Below the pieces are notes generated by a model, which worked only from the letters and a program-made list of their open reading frames with translations, was not told where the DNA came from and did not search any database. A stretch of 36,765 nucleotides of DNA from Acidobacteriota bacterium (GTDB lineage: Bacteria; Acidobacteriota; Terriglobia; UBA7540). Each line of letters begins with the position of its first letter. The first letter of the stretch is position 1. This document shows, in pieces, positions 1 through 8,402 of the stretch. The position numbers and the translations under genes are program-made. The stretch covers positions 1 to 36,765 of the forward strand of contig JAMCXS010000025.1 in NCBI GenBank assembly GCA_023474345.1, in the 5' to 3' direction.

Positions 1-1
1 T

Positions 2-112
2 CGCTCGAAGAGCCGAGAGACCAATGACCTTTCGGCACTGGCGAGCGTTGAGACCATACGGCCTCGTAGCTCTCCCGTGCCCGAATATCCCAAAACAGGA
101 GGAGAGCTATGA
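2..112 (+). CDS. C-terminal tail of an upstream gene (partial)
   Basis: A frame open from the left edge ends in a TGA at 110-112. That stop overlaps the ATG of the next gene (109-111) in the ATGA arrangement used repeatedly in this operon (for example at 4346 and 6157). The tail is about 36 residues, rich in Ser, Pro and charged residues, and ends in ...TGGEL. Nothing in it identifies a family. The overlap is the main reason to call it the end of a real gene translationally coupled to the following one. A competing short frame stops at 25-27. Confidence 0.45.
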   Translation, partial: RSKSRETNDLSALASVETIRPRSSPVPEYPKTGGEL

Positions 113-2877
113 CGAACGGTCAAAACGGGGCAGCCCGCGTGCTCGCCCTCGAAATCAATCGCAACGGAGAGGTAAGGAAGAAATTGAATCCACTCGACCG
201 GGAACACGAACTGACGAACACCCTTCTCCACGGGCTCTACCCTGGCATCGCTGTCGCCACGGTGGATGTCCCGCAGGAGGAACTCTCGCCTTTCGAGCGC
301 GCAACGGTTGAACAGGCGCTCGTGAAGCTTGAGTGGGAAAAACAGAAGTTCGCCTTGATCGGTGCAAGCGGATCGGCGAAGAACGGAAAGTTTTACGCCG
401 TCGAGCCCAAGCACGAGCGGGAAATCGCTTTGCGCTTTGGAAGCTGGCCCGAAGCGGCAATGACCTACTTTGGCATCCTGGTTTCAGATTGCATCGTTCG
501 CATCGAGAAATCAGATTGCCGGCTCCTTGTCGTCGAAGACCATGAACTTGGAACAAACGACTGCCGGGGCTGGATTTCAGAGTCGCTTTTCCGCGAATTG
601 CAGGCTGCTCATAAGGCAAACCTGCTTGAGCGGGAGATCGAGCGCCTTCGAAGAATCCACCCCAACCTTCCTGAAATCGAGATCACACGGTCGGCAGAAA
701 GGACCGTCCGCCGCCATGTGATCCCGCCTCAAGCCTTCTACCAGTTCCGCCTCGCCTTCGAGCGAACGCAAGCCAAAGGCTCGTTCAAGGTGATGCCGGA
801 TGGGGTAGCCGAAAAGGTCGATGCCGACATTATCCTGCCGGCATCCTCAGTCAAACCGGAATATAAGGGCAAACCGGCGATCATCAGATGGCTTACCGGT
901 TCGGCCCGCACATTCCGCGGCCCGGTGGTTTTAGGCATCCGCGAAGTCTCACGGAACCTGGAATTCCGGGCAAGCTACACGCTGGTGGAGCACGCCCCGG
1001 CCGATTCGATTGAGCTTGAGATCAAGCCCTACGCGCTCAACGAAATCGAAAAAGTTCGAGCGGCGTTCGAAGGGCGGAACTTTGAAGCCCTGTTCGAGCT
1101 GCTCGGTACGTCGGAAGCTCAGGCTGTGATCGGTGAAGATGACGACCAAAGCCTCGACTCCGAACACACCGGCATTGAGCACACGATTGTGGAAGCTGTA
1201 CTCAAAGCCGACCCCTCGGGCTACATGCTCAAACATCCCTGGATCCACTCGCAGCTTGATCGCCTCTTGACCCGTTGGGCCTACAAGGTGTCAACCGCGG
1301 GAGGCCTGCGTCTGCCGGCATTCGCGCTAGCCGACGACGGCTTTCTGGTAGAGCACCACGGGGAGATCATTTCCGGCTCAGACTGGATTCCACCGGACCA
1401 CGGTTTGGTCAGCTTGGCCTCGAACCGGATGCTTTCGGTACGTTATCCGATTCGGACCAAGGAAGACCTCCTACCCATTTCGCGGCTCACGGTCGAAGAT
1501 ACGCTTGCTCTCCTCGTGGACCAGCTTCGCAAGGCCGGCTCCACGATGACGCGGCAAGAAGCTCTCGACCAAATCGTTGAACCACAACTTCGCTTGCGCG
1601 GAACCTTCACGATGCACTCAGGAACTGCCCGGCGGAACGGCGGGGACTACGACTTCGACTATATTTGCGTGGTCGAATCCGAGAAATCCCCCCGCTGGGT
1701 GGACGACCGATTCAATTACAAGGAGCGCCTTTCGAACCAGAAACAGAAACTCTCGAAGAAGCGCTCACCGTGGTGGAACTTGCCCCAGGTTGCTGTCATG
1801 GCCGCCAAAGGCAACTCCATTGGCACGATCACGGACCTCAAGACCAGCGCGATGGCGGCTGGCCGTTCGGACCTCGCCGAAGAGCTGGCCTTTCAACTTC
1901 AAGCGGCCCTCGACCAGTTGAAACACGGCACCGAGCCTGACCGAGAGCGGATTGCCGCGATCCGGAAGGAAGTCGGCTCTGCGGCGCCTTGGCTCAAGTG
2001 CAAGTTGGCCAGGCGCATCGACGAGCTGCCGCTTCACTTCGACGGCCTCGCAGCAAGCGACGTCGTCGGCGAGCTCTACAACTCCGTCAGGAAGGAAATC
2101 CATTCCTTCCTCTCGAAAGAAGAAACCCTTCCTCTTTCATCCTTCGGCGGACTAGTCGCCGGGGGCGGGTTCACAGAAGCGATGTTTGGAGAAGTCACCA
2201 AACTCAACCGGATTTACGCTCGCATGTTGGGGCGTATCCGGAAGAAACATGAAGCCTACGAGCAAGCCGCGAAGGAGGCTGAAGCTGAATTCGAACGCGT
2301 GAAGGACAACGCTCGAAAACGGAAAGAAGCCATCTTCAGGCTCAAACAGGCGAGAGCGGCGCTTCGTCTTTACGAACGGGAGAAGTCACGTGAGGAGATG
2401 AAATGTGTCATCTCGCTTGTCCGCAAGTGGGCTGAGAAGAAGACCGAAAACCGGCGCGGCTGGCTTCAGGCCTTGCACTCGAAGGTCTGCCAGGGCCAGG
2501 GAGTCGGCTCGATTGTGTTCTACGCCTTCCCACAAGAACTGGTGGATGGGATCGTGGAACGCACGGGGGGGAGGCCCATCATGGTTCGCGTTCCCGACTT
2601 GGCCGAGGGAGAAGTCGAAATCGGCCAGGACGGGGAGGTGTTCCTGGTGAGCCGGTTTGAAGGTCCTGACGGCGAGCCCCATGAAAGGCGCATCCTCTAT
2701 TTCCGCATCACTGAGGACGGCAACCTTTACATGGACTCGAAGGATGGACGGCCGGTTTTGCTCGAAAAGGTGCGGCCGTTCAAGGTCATTCCCGGCCAAA
2801 GCGAAATCCGAGACGGCATGCTGGTCCTGCCCGGTACTGCCCAGCGGCCCGCGGTCCCGGTGCGTAAGGCCAACTGA
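109..2877 (+). CDS. Large protein with RNA-polymerase-like DxDxD motif (candidate single-chain double-psi beta-barrel polymerase)
   Basis: This is a 922-aa protein. The start is fixed by a strong AGGAGGAG ribosome site just before ATG 109. I do not recognise a named family. Around residues 503-517 there is a His, nine residues, then Asp-Tyr-Asp-Phe-Asp (D513, D515, D517). In multisubunit RNA polymerase beta-prime the catalytic NADFDGD motif also lies ten residues after a conserved His, and an Arg-x-Pro precedes it; here R445-Y-P447 does. QDE-1/YonO-type single-chain polymerases carry a similar GGDxDGD loop. The invariant Gly between the second and third Asp is Phe here, so activity is uncertain. 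The region at about 700-790 is charged and helical, probably coiled coil, and a beta-rich tail follows. It heads the transfer-like operon. The polymerase relation is inferred from motif spacing only. An inactive homologue or coincidence is possible. Confidence 0.85.
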   Translation: MTNGQNGAARVLALEINRNGEVRKKLNPLDREHELTNTLLHGLYPGIAVATVDVPQEELSPFERATVEQALVKLEWEKQKFALIGASGSAKNGKFYAVEPKHEREIALRFGSWPEAAMTYFGILVSDCIVRIEKSDCRLLVVEDHELGTNDCRGWISESLFRELQAAHKANLLEREIERLRRIHPNLPEIEITRSAERTVRRHVIPPQAFYQFRLAFERTQAKGSFKVMPDGVAEKVDADIILPASSVKPEYKGKPAIIRWLTGSARTFRGPVVLGIREVSRNLEFRASYTLVEHAPADSIELEIKPYALNEIEKVRAAFEGRNFEALFELLGTSEAQAVIGEDDDQSLDSEHTGIEHTIVEAVLKADPSGYMLKHPWIHSQLDRLLTRWAYKVSTAGGLRLPAFALADDGFLVEHHGEIISGSDWIPPDHGLVSLASNRMLSVRYPIRTKEDLLPISRLTVEDTLALLVDQLRKAGSTMTRQEALDQIVEPQLRLRGTFTMHSGTARRNGGDYDFDYICVVESEKSPRWVDDRFNYKERLSNQKQKLSKKRSPWWNLPQVAVMAAKGNSIGTITDLKTSAMAAGRSDLAEELAFQLQAALDQLKHGTEPDRERIAAIRKEVGSAAPWLKCKLARRIDELPLHFDGLAASDVVGELYNSVRKEIHSFLSKEETLPLSSFGGLVAGGGFTEAMFGEVTKLNRIYARMLGRIRKKHEAYEQAAKEAEAEFERVKDNARKRKEAIFRLKQARAALRLYEREKSREEMKCVISLVRKWAEKKTENRRGWLQALHSKVCQGQGVGSIVFYAFPQELVDGIVERTGGRPIMVRVPDLAEGEVEIGQDGEVFLVSRFEGPDGEPHERRILYFRITEDGNLYMDSKDGRPVLLEKVRPFKVIPGQSEIRDGMLVLPGTAQRPAVPVRKAN

Positions 2878-2890
2878 TGCACTTCATCCA

Positions 2891-2912
2891 GGGGGCTCAG
2901 AAATGAGCCTCC
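2891..2912 (+). terminator. GAAA-loop hairpin between operon genes
   Basis: A 9-bp stem (GGGGGCTCA / TGAGCCTCC, one G-T pair) closes a GAAA tetraloop. It is followed by TGGGAC and a short TTTT at about 2920. It sits in the only sizeable gap (2878-2947) of the leading part of this operon. It could be a weak intrinsic terminator or attenuator that lowers expression of the genes downstream of the 922-aa protein, or an RNA-stability element. Confidence 0.4.
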
Positions 2913-2947
2913 TGGGACTTTTAACGAATGAAAGCGAGGAACAAAAC

Positions 2948-3820
2948 ATGGTGCGTTCTCTGATCGGATTACTTCTTCTCACTGTCGCAGCCCCGTCATG
3001 GGCGCAAAGGATCGTGACCGAAGCGCAGAATCCAAGTCAGGTTATTCAGGTCCACACCGCCCTCAATCACCTTACGGTCATCGAGGCCGGTGAGCCTGTG
3101 GTCACCGTCGCAACAGGCAGTGATGCGTTCAAGGTCGAATGGCGAGGGAACATGGTCTTTGTCGAACCGACAGAGCCGAACCAGTCAACGAACCTTTTCA
3201 TTTGGACACGATCGGGCCGTCTCAATTATGAACTCGATCCCGCCGGGCCTGTCGGGGCCATGGACTTCGCGATTGACCATCCATCACCCGTGACGGTCCA
3301 CGATAAGTCAGAGGCGGCAACCCCACGGCGAGAGTTAAAGAATATGACTGGAGACGCGGCGACCGACTTCTCCGAAATGGACTCTCTGCTGCGCGCCCAG
3401 CCTGTGCGCGACGAACAACTGCGGCCCGCCGCCGATCGCGTGAATATCTCGGTCGATGATGTTTTCGAACAGAATGATACCCTCTACATCCGGTATGAAA
3501 TTTTCAATAACACGCGTGGAGCCTATTTGCCCACCAAGCCTAAGGTGCTGCTTTTACGCGGAGTCCGCTCATCCCAGTCTCTGGTGGGTCGGGTGGATAC
3601 GCAGTTGAGCGAGCGGGAGGCAGAGCGATTGAGGGTTAAAGCTTCGGCATTATTGCAAGTGGTCGATGCCAAGTTGCGGTCTGCGAATCTCTCCCCTGGC
3701 CAGGATACATTGGGAGTTATTTCAGTGAGGTTCACACCCAATCCCTCATCGCCCCACGTGATTCGGATCGAATTCCCTTCCGACGGCCGAGGTGCGGTGG
3801 CGGCGACGCTTGTCCTATAG
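2948..3820 (+). CDS. VirB9/TrbG (CagX)-like secreted type IV secretion protein
   Basis: This is a 290-aa protein starting at ATG 2948 behind GAGGAAC. A clear signal peptide (residues 1-20, Leu-rich core, ending SWAQ) sends it to the periplasm. The next ~100 residues follow the VirB9/CagX N-terminal pattern: a beta-rich stretch with 'HLTVIEAGEPVVTVATG', then a stretch ending in 'TNLFIWTRSGRLNYEL'. In type IV secretion VirB9 lines the outer part of the channel. A Pro/charged linker (about 115-160) leads to a second beta domain (165-290). The neighbours are small membrane proteins and a coupling ATPase, which fits a conjugation-type channel. VirB7, VirB10 and VirB4 partners are not visible here, so they may lie upstream of the window. 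The C-terminal domain is not one I can name. Confidence 0.75.
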   Translation: MVRSLIGLLLLTVAAPSWAQRIVTEAQNPSQVIQVHTALNHLTVIEAGEPVVTVATGSDAFKVEWRGNMVFVEPTEPNQSTNLFIWTRSGRLNYELDPAGPVGAMDFAIDHPSPVTVHDKSEAATPRRELKNMTGDAATDFSEMDSLLRAQPVRDEQLRPAADRVNISVDDVFEQNDTLYIRYEIFNNTRGAYLPTKPKVLLLRGVRSSQSLVGRVDTQLSEREAERLRVKASALLQVVDAKLRSANLSPGQDTLGVISVRFTPNPSSPHVIRIEFPSDGRGAVAATLVL

Positions 3821-3838
3821 CAAAAGGTGTTCGGGACG

Positions 3839-4081
3839 ATGAAACCACAACGGATTCAGAAGATGAAAAGTCACCAATCGAATTCGCGCGATCTCTTTGA
3901 GAGATATTTCAAGTCCCGGCCAGACATTGGCTTCGGAAAACTGGTGCTCGATATCGCCCTTGAACCCCGCAACCCCTTAAAGCCCTGGGAGCCGCGCAGG
4001 GTGAAGAAAGGTTTTGCCGCGGCCGTGTTGTTCCTATTGATTACCTGCGCATGGTTTGGGTACTTCAGCCTGGCGAGGTGA
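3839..4081 (+). CDS. Small single-pass membrane protein of the transfer operon
   Basis: This is an 80-aa protein. ATG 3839 follows AAAAGG at 3822-3827; GTG 3827 is an alternative but lacks spacing to that site. The first ~52 residues are polar and basic. A single hydrophobic helix (about residues 56-76, 'AAAVLFLLITCAWFGYF') ends the chain, so it is probably tail-anchored with the N-terminus in the cytoplasm. I do not recognise a family. Its place between the VirB9-like and coupling-protein genes suggests an accessory part of the secretion apparatus. Confidence 0.65.
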   Translation: MKPQRIQKMKSHQSNSRDLFERYFKSRPDIGFGKLVLDIALEPRNPLKPWEPRRVKKGFAAAVLFLLITCAWFGYFSLAR

Positions 4082-4085
4082 AGGG

Positions 4086-4349
4086 ATGTTTGGAGCCAAC
4101 GAAAGAGACATCGACTCTGCCCTACGGTTTATCGTCCTTTTTTGCATGATGTCCGGGCTACTGCTGTGGTCTTCATTCCTTATCTGTAAGGATATCTTCC
4201 TCGCCCTATACCCCACGATCGTCGGTCCCTACTGTACCAAATATTCACGGATTCCTGCGCAAAATTGGGGTCTAGCGGCCACACAGTTAGTTCCGATCTT
4301 CCTGGCGCTTCTCGCCGTTATCATCGCATTCCTTTTGGAGTTGTCATGA
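4086..4349 (+). CDS. Small two-helix membrane protein
   Basis: This is an 87-aa protein starting at ATG 4086 right after GAGGTGAAGGG. It has two hydrophobic segments (about residues 14-36 and 64-86), separated by a loop containing Pro and Cys. Its stop codon overlaps the start of the coupling-protein gene (ATGA at 4346-4349), so the two are translationally coupled. Small two-helix proteins often act as membrane partners of VirD4-type ATPases, but no family assignment is possible from the sequence alone. Confidence 0.65.
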   Translation: MFGANERDIDSALRFIVLFCMMSGLLLWSSFLICKDIFLALYPTIVGPYCTKYSRIPAQNWGLAATQLVPIFLALLAVIIAFLLELS

Positions 4350-6160
4350 AACCTGCTTGGGATACACCTCGCAGTTCTCCGCCGCTTGATATCGGCCCTG
4401 AAATCCTGTTTGTTTTTGGCTTCGTCGGCCTCTTGCTTATCCTTTATTATGTCGGCACCCGCGCCTTGTATCTCACCAGCTCCCAGATGATTGAGATTTG
4501 CGGGGGCGTGATCCTCTTCGGCCTCGGCGGGTACTTGGCGATTTGGTTTCCTGCGACCGCAAAGTCCCGGCGAGAGAATCAGTGGCCCCATCCGCCCTTC
4601 GTGCCAAAGCCCATTCCCGACATGAAGCACTGCAAAAAAGCCTGGGCCAAGAACTCTGTCGTCCTCGGCTATGACGTTCACGGCCGGCCCTTTCTATGGC
4701 CCGATCGCATTCGGGTGATGCAGGGCATCGTCCTCGGCATGACGGGCACCGGGAAGACCACGCTCCTCAAAAACATCATCAGCCAGGACCTCGCCCGAAC
4801 CATCGAGACGCCGGACGGCTCGCGTCAGATTCCGATGGTCATCTTTGATGGCAAGGGCGACATGGAATTCTTTTACGACCTCTTGCCCTACATCCACCAC
4901 GCCGGGCGGATGCACCAACTGCGCGTCCTCAATCCCGCCCGCCCGGACATTTCATTCCTGTATAACCCCTTCCACTGCTCGCACGAAGACTACATGGCCG
5001 TGGTCAATATGGTCTTCGGCTCCTTCAACCTTCACGACGAATTCTTCGCCAAGCACCAGCTAAATTACCTGGCCGACATCGTCCGCGTGCTGGTCTACAC
5101 CGGGGTGAAGTTCAATTTCTACGACGTTCTGGTGATGGCGCTCGATGAAGAAGTCCTGAAGGAGCAGGTGAACAAGGCGCGGAATCTAATCACCTGCGAC
5201 TCTTCAGTCTCATCCCAGCGCCGGCTCAACTTCGAGATGTCGGTCAAAAACCTTTTCCAGTCCCTCCAAGACCGGGAGCGCGTCCCGAAGATTCAGGGCC
5301 TGCTGAACGAGTGCATGACCTTCCTGGACGACGAGCTGTCAATTATCACTGGCCCCTATGAAGACCTGCTGTCACTTGATGACGTCATTGACCAGAACCT
5401 GATCCTGTTCGTCAGCCTTAACGTCAATAAGAACACCGAGCCCGTCCGTGCGTTGGGCAAAATGCTTTTGCAGAACCTCCAACTGGTCGTCGGCAAGCGG
5501 TACGAGAAGGCCATGCCCCAAGACCCGAGGGACGGCAAGAATGGCCGAGGGAGTCGCGGCCCGCTCTTCAGCGTCATCCTGGATGAATTTGCTCCATTCG
5601 GCTACCAGAACTTCGCCCACATCCTCAACACCGCGCGCGGGACCAACACTGCGTTCCTCTTCTCCATGCAGAGCATTCCGCAGTTGCTGCGGGTTGGCCG
5701 GGGATTCAAGGAAGATGTGACCTCCGCCCCCAACACCACCATTGTCTTCAAGACCCAGAACGAGGAAACCGCCCGCTATTTCCTCCAGGCCTCGGCCCTG
5801 CATCGGGTGCCCCGGAGAAGCGTTTCACTCCGCGGCTGGCGCATGTTTGGGTACGAGCGGTTCGAGGCCACTGGCTGCGTGGTCGAAACGGAGCAGCTCG
5901 AAACCCGGGCGGCCGACTTCCACATCAAGAACCTTCCCAAAGGCCAGGTTGAGGTCCTAATGACGGACGAGAGCGAGGGGACATTGCTCAGGTCGCTTCA
6001 TGTCCGCCCGCCCGCCGACGTGAGCATTCCGGGCTTCAAGCCCGAACTCTACCCCCGACTGCGCCATTCGCGCGGCCAGTCCCAAGGTGCCAACCTGCGG
6101 TTCAAGAACAACGAGCTCGCCAGCCGGCACGGCAGGCGTTGGCGTGGAGGATTGCGATGA
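4346..6160 (+). CDS. VirD4/TraD-like type IV coupling protein (ATPase)
   Basis: This is a 604-aa protein. Two N-terminal membrane helices (about residues 20-40 and 48-70) anchor a cytoplasmic ATPase. Walker A is GMTGTGKTT (residues 131-139). Walker B ends in ILDEF with D413-E414, followed by the family-typical run 'AHILNTARGTNTAFLFSMQS' containing a sensor Gln. Coupling proteins form a hexameric inner-membrane motor that recruits the relaxosome and feeds DNA to the type IV channel. The length is normal for the family. It overlaps its neighbours by 4 bp at both ends (ATGA at 4346 and 6157), so it is central to a tightly coupled operon. VirB4-like ATPases share the fold, but the two N-terminal helices and the 'LDEF' segment favour the coupling-protein class. 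Confidence 0.85.
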   Translation: MKPAWDTPRSSPPLDIGPEILFVFGFVGLLLILYYVGTRALYLTSSQMIEICGGVILFGLGGYLAIWFPATAKSRRENQWPHPPFVPKPIPDMKHCKKAWAKNSVVLGYDVHGRPFLWPDRIRVMQGIVLGMTGTGKTTLLKNIISQDLARTIETPDGSRQIPMVIFDGKGDMEFFYDLLPYIHHAGRMHQLRVLNPARPDISFLYNPFHCSHEDYMAVVNMVFGSFNLHDEFFAKHQLNYLADIVRVLVYTGVKFNFYDVLVMALDEEVLKEQVNKARNLITCDSSVSSQRRLNFEMSVKNLFQSLQDRERVPKIQGLLNECMTFLDDELSIITGPYEDLLSLDDVIDQNLILFVSLNVNKNTEPVRALGKMLLQNLQLVVGKRYEKAMPQDPRDGKNGRGSRGPLFSVILDEFAPFGYQNFAHILNTARGTNTAFLFSMQSIPQLLRVGRGFKEDVTSAPNTTIVFKTQNEETARYFLQASALHRVPRRSVSLRGWRMFGYERFEATGCVVETEQLETRAADFHIKNLPKGQVEVLMTDESEGTLLRSLHVRPPADVSIPGFKPELYPRLRHSRGQSQGANLRFKNNELASRHGRRWRGGLR

Positions 6161-6966
6161 GGGGAGTTCTTTCGACGGCGATATTGGTCTTGGCCACAGC
6201 GTTTCCGGCTGGTGCCCATACACGGCCCCGCTTCGAGCCGCGTCGCCGAAGGGCACCGACGGAGACCCTGGCTCCCTACTCACCCTCTCCTCGCGGCCTC
6301 TACCATCCCCGCATGACCTGGTACGAGTTCATGGTTCACCAGCTTAACCCTCACGACCGAGACTACGGCGCTTGGTACCGGGAGCGGCGGGCAGCCCTGG
6401 TTGATGCTTCGATCCGCAATCAATATTTCTGGTACGCCTTCTGGGCAACGGTCGCCTTGATGTTCGTAGTGCCCTGGCTCATCAAGTCGCTCTACGACAG
6501 CCGGAAAAAGGAGCGGATCATGGACGACATGATGGAAAAGGTCAGGGCACACGACGCTTCCTCACGGCAAGCCGCGCACGAAGCCATCAAGCGCTACAAC
6601 AACCACATCGAGTTGTGCAACCGAGTGATTGAGGCTCAGCAGGCGGGCCAACCTGCGGGAACCACCGCGGGGTCACAGCCCAACGAAGCCCATGCCAACC
6701 CCGAGAGAACACAAACCGAACTGGAGGACCTCAAGCGTGATAAGGCACGCCTGCAGGCTGAGATTCAGCAGAGGCAGGCAGACATCCCCGAGTTATCCAA
6801 AAGAATTGACGCCCTGCGCGACAAGACGGGGCACAACGGTAATAGCCAGCCAAGCCCCAATGCGTCGGCCATCACAGATCCGGGTGCTCTGCGCCAGATC
6901 AACGAACTGCAGCAGCAGCTCCGTTACGAACGCGACCAGAACAAGCGCCTGAAGGGAGGACGATGA
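6157..6966 (+). CDS. Membrane-anchored coiled-coil protein
   Basis: This is a 269-aa protein. ATG 6157 overlaps the coupling-protein stop and follows GGAGGA. A hydrophobic N-terminus (residues 4-20, ending AGA) looks like a signal peptide. A second hydrophobic segment (about 90-108, 'YAFWATVALMFVVPWLIKSL') is a transmembrane helix. The remainder is charged and helical: about 115-150, a Gln/Gly/Thr linker, then heptad-like coiled coil at 185-225 and 245-269. The arrangement (periplasmic head, one helix, cytoplasmic coiled coil) suits a scaffold linking the membrane complex to cytoplasmic partners. No named family is recognised. Confidence 0.7.
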   Translation: MRGVLSTAILVLATAFPAGAHTRPRFEPRRRRAPTETLAPYSPSPRGLYHPRMTWYEFMVHQLNPHDRDYGAWYRERRAALVDASIRNQYFWYAFWATVALMFVVPWLIKSLYDSRKKERIMDDMMEKVRAHDASSRQAAHEAIKRYNNHIELCNRVIEAQQAGQPAGTTAGSQPNEAHANPERTQTELEDLKRDKARLQAEIQQRQADIPELSKRIDALRDKTGHNGNSQPSPNASAITDPGALRQINELQQQLRYERDQNKRLKGGR

Positions 6967-6969
6967 TCA

Positions 6970-7512
6970 GTGCGAGTCTGTATCCTTGGTTTCGGAAGCG
7001 TGTGGCGGAGACGATGGGCCAAAGGCTCGAAGGATCCGAGGCGCTTTGTCCGCGCGGCCTATTACAACACCACGGGCGTCATGGTTAACGGAAAGCTGCA
7101 CACCCGGCCGGCCATCAAAGGGCACGTCCGGTTCAATGGTGCGGGCGGATTCGACCCCAATAGTCCTGCCCGGATGATAGGCCGGGTTTTCGAGTGCGAA
7201 GACCCGTGCGTGTGGCGCGGCCAGAACAAAATCCTGTTCAAGACCCTACTGCCCCGGCGCGCCGAACCCGACCGGTACCTGGTGGTGACAAGAGCAGCCG
7301 AGCTTGGTCACCTCCGAGTCGGCGAGCTTGGTTGGTGCACGGCAGATGTCTGGGTCATCGCCTTGAGCGAGTCGCATGATGACCAGGAGGCAATGTTGTT
7401 GATGGTGGCAGGCGGCACAATCCGCGCCTCGGTCGGAACCTACCGCCTGAAGCAAGATGCCGTGGCGCCGTGGCGTGCAGCACTCGAGCTGGAACTCGGT
7501 GGGGAAGGATAG
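6970..7512 (+). CDS. Unknown protein of the transfer operon
   Basis: This is a 180-aa protein from GTG 6970, eight bases after GGAGGA. An ATG at 6963 that overlaps the previous stop reads into a different frame and stops after about 41 codons, so the GTG frame is chosen. The protein is soluble and beta-rich with several Trp and Cys residues ('FECEDPCVWRGQNKILFKTLL', 'GWCTADVWVIAL'). No catalytic motif or family is recognised. Its position between the coiled-coil protein and the replication-relaxation-like protein suggests a DNA-processing or transfer role, by context only. Confidence 0.6.
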   Translation: MRVCILGFGSVWRRRWAKGSKDPRRFVRAAYYNTTGVMVNGKLHTRPAIKGHVRFNGAGGFDPNSPARMIGRVFECEDPCVWRGQNKILFKTLLPRRAEPDRYLVVTRAAELGHLRVGELGWCTADVWVIALSESHDDQEAMLLMVAGGTIRASVGTYRLKQDAVAPWRAALELELGGEG

Positions 7513-7515
7513 CCT

Positions 7516-8277
7516 GTGCGCTACTGGAAAGGCTCAATCCACCTCAGCCCTTCGCAGGATCATCCACTGCTGCGGCAGGTTCTCCGGTCTGAGCACGTTA
7601 CCCACTCACAGCTCTTCGAGTTCATGCAGCTCGGCGGCTACGAGCGCAGCCGCCAGTCGTTCGCCTGGCGAATGCGCAGGCTCGTTCGCACCGGCCTGGT
7701 CAAGCAGCACCGGACGAAACTGTTTGGATGCGAGCCGGTTTATTCGCTCAGCCGTGAGACGGGCTTGGAGCTTCAGGGGCTCGAAGAATACTGCGTCGTA
7801 TCGGCCAAGCCGAGCGAAAGCGACGGCGCAAACGACGTCCTGCACGCCGTCGAGATCAACAACATCCACCTTTCGTTGCTCCGGGCGCACCTCCCGGCCC
7901 GTTGGATTCCGACGACCGAGGTCCGGTCGATCAACGAGCTCAGCGGCTTGCCGTACGTAAAGATTTACGATGCGGTTATGGAATTCAGCTTCTACGGAAC
8001 CTCGAAGAAGGTTGCGCTCGAATACGAACGGAGCCGAAAGGCGAAGACCGACTACGCCGGTATCGCCAGGGAATCTGTCGCCGAGGAACGCGTCGCGCTG
8101 ATCCTCTATCTCGTGGCCAACTACGACCTGCTGAAGTTTCTGACGCACGAATTCCGGGGCGTCTCGCGGCACGTTGTCTTCGGGCTCGTGCGCGAGTGGC
8201 ACACTCGCCTTCTCGAAATGCCAGTCGTAGCTCCGAACGGTTCTGCCTCGCGGCCCCTCCTTGAGTACCTGATCTGA
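7516..8277 (+). CDS. Replication-relaxation (Replic_Relax)-like protein with winged helix
   Basis: This is a 253-aa protein from GTG 7516, just after GGGGAAGGA. Residues about 15-80 form a winged-helix-like domain ('SHLQLFEFMQLGGY'-type helix, then 'RMRRLVRTGLVKQH'). The C-terminal half has a nuclease-like core: an Asp in 'KIYDAVMEF' and an acidic-basic strand 'VALEYERSRKAKTDY', arranged like PD-(D/E)XK-type folds. Together they match the outline of Replic_Relax proteins, which sit beside coupling proteins on plasmids and ICEs and are linked to relaxation of the transfer or replication origin. It is the last gene of the plus-strand transfer operon. A perfect inverted repeat lies ~125 bp downstream. 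The family call is moderate, because a plain winged-helix regulator would look similar at the N-terminus. Confidence 0.75.
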   Translation: MRYWKGSIHLSPSQDHPLLRQVLRSEHVTHSQLFEFMQLGGYERSRQSFAWRMRRLVRTGLVKQHRTKLFGCEPVYSLSRETGLELQGLEEYCVVSAKPSESDGANDVLHAVEINNIHLSLLRAHLPARWIPTTEVRSINELSGLPYVKIYDAVMEFSFYGTSKKVALEYERSRKAKTDYAGIARESVAEERVALILYLVANYDLLKFLTHEFRGVSRHVVFGLVREWHTRLLEMPVVAPNGSASRPLLEYLI

Positions 8278-8390
8278 CCGAATATCCCCTCCTTTGCCCT
8301 TCCATTGAGCCAACTTTGCTGCATTTTGGTCCACTACGCCCTTTCCGGCCTTGCCGTAAGCCCTTGGCTGGCGAGAAGTTGCGCGTTGAC

Positions 8391-8396
8391 TATAAT
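8391..8396 (+). promoter_or_regulatory. Possible -10 box (TATAAT)
   Basis: A perfect TATAAT lies seven bases before the 8403-8434 inverted repeat. No convincing -35 box is seen at 16-18 bp spacing. If used, transcription would start at the inverted repeat and could read the 32-codon frame at 8465. Confidence 0.25.
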
Positions 8397-8402
8397 GTGT
8401 TC

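Noticed and set aside
6963-7088. ATG overlapping the end of the coiled-coil gene
   Set aside because: It reads only about 41 codons before a stop; GTG 6970 in another frame gives a 180-aa protein with a correctly spaced ribosome site.
7606-8334. 242-codon minus-strand frame opposite the Replic_Relax-like gene
   Set aside because: The plus-strand product has a recognisable winged helix and nuclease-like core and good coupling to the operon.
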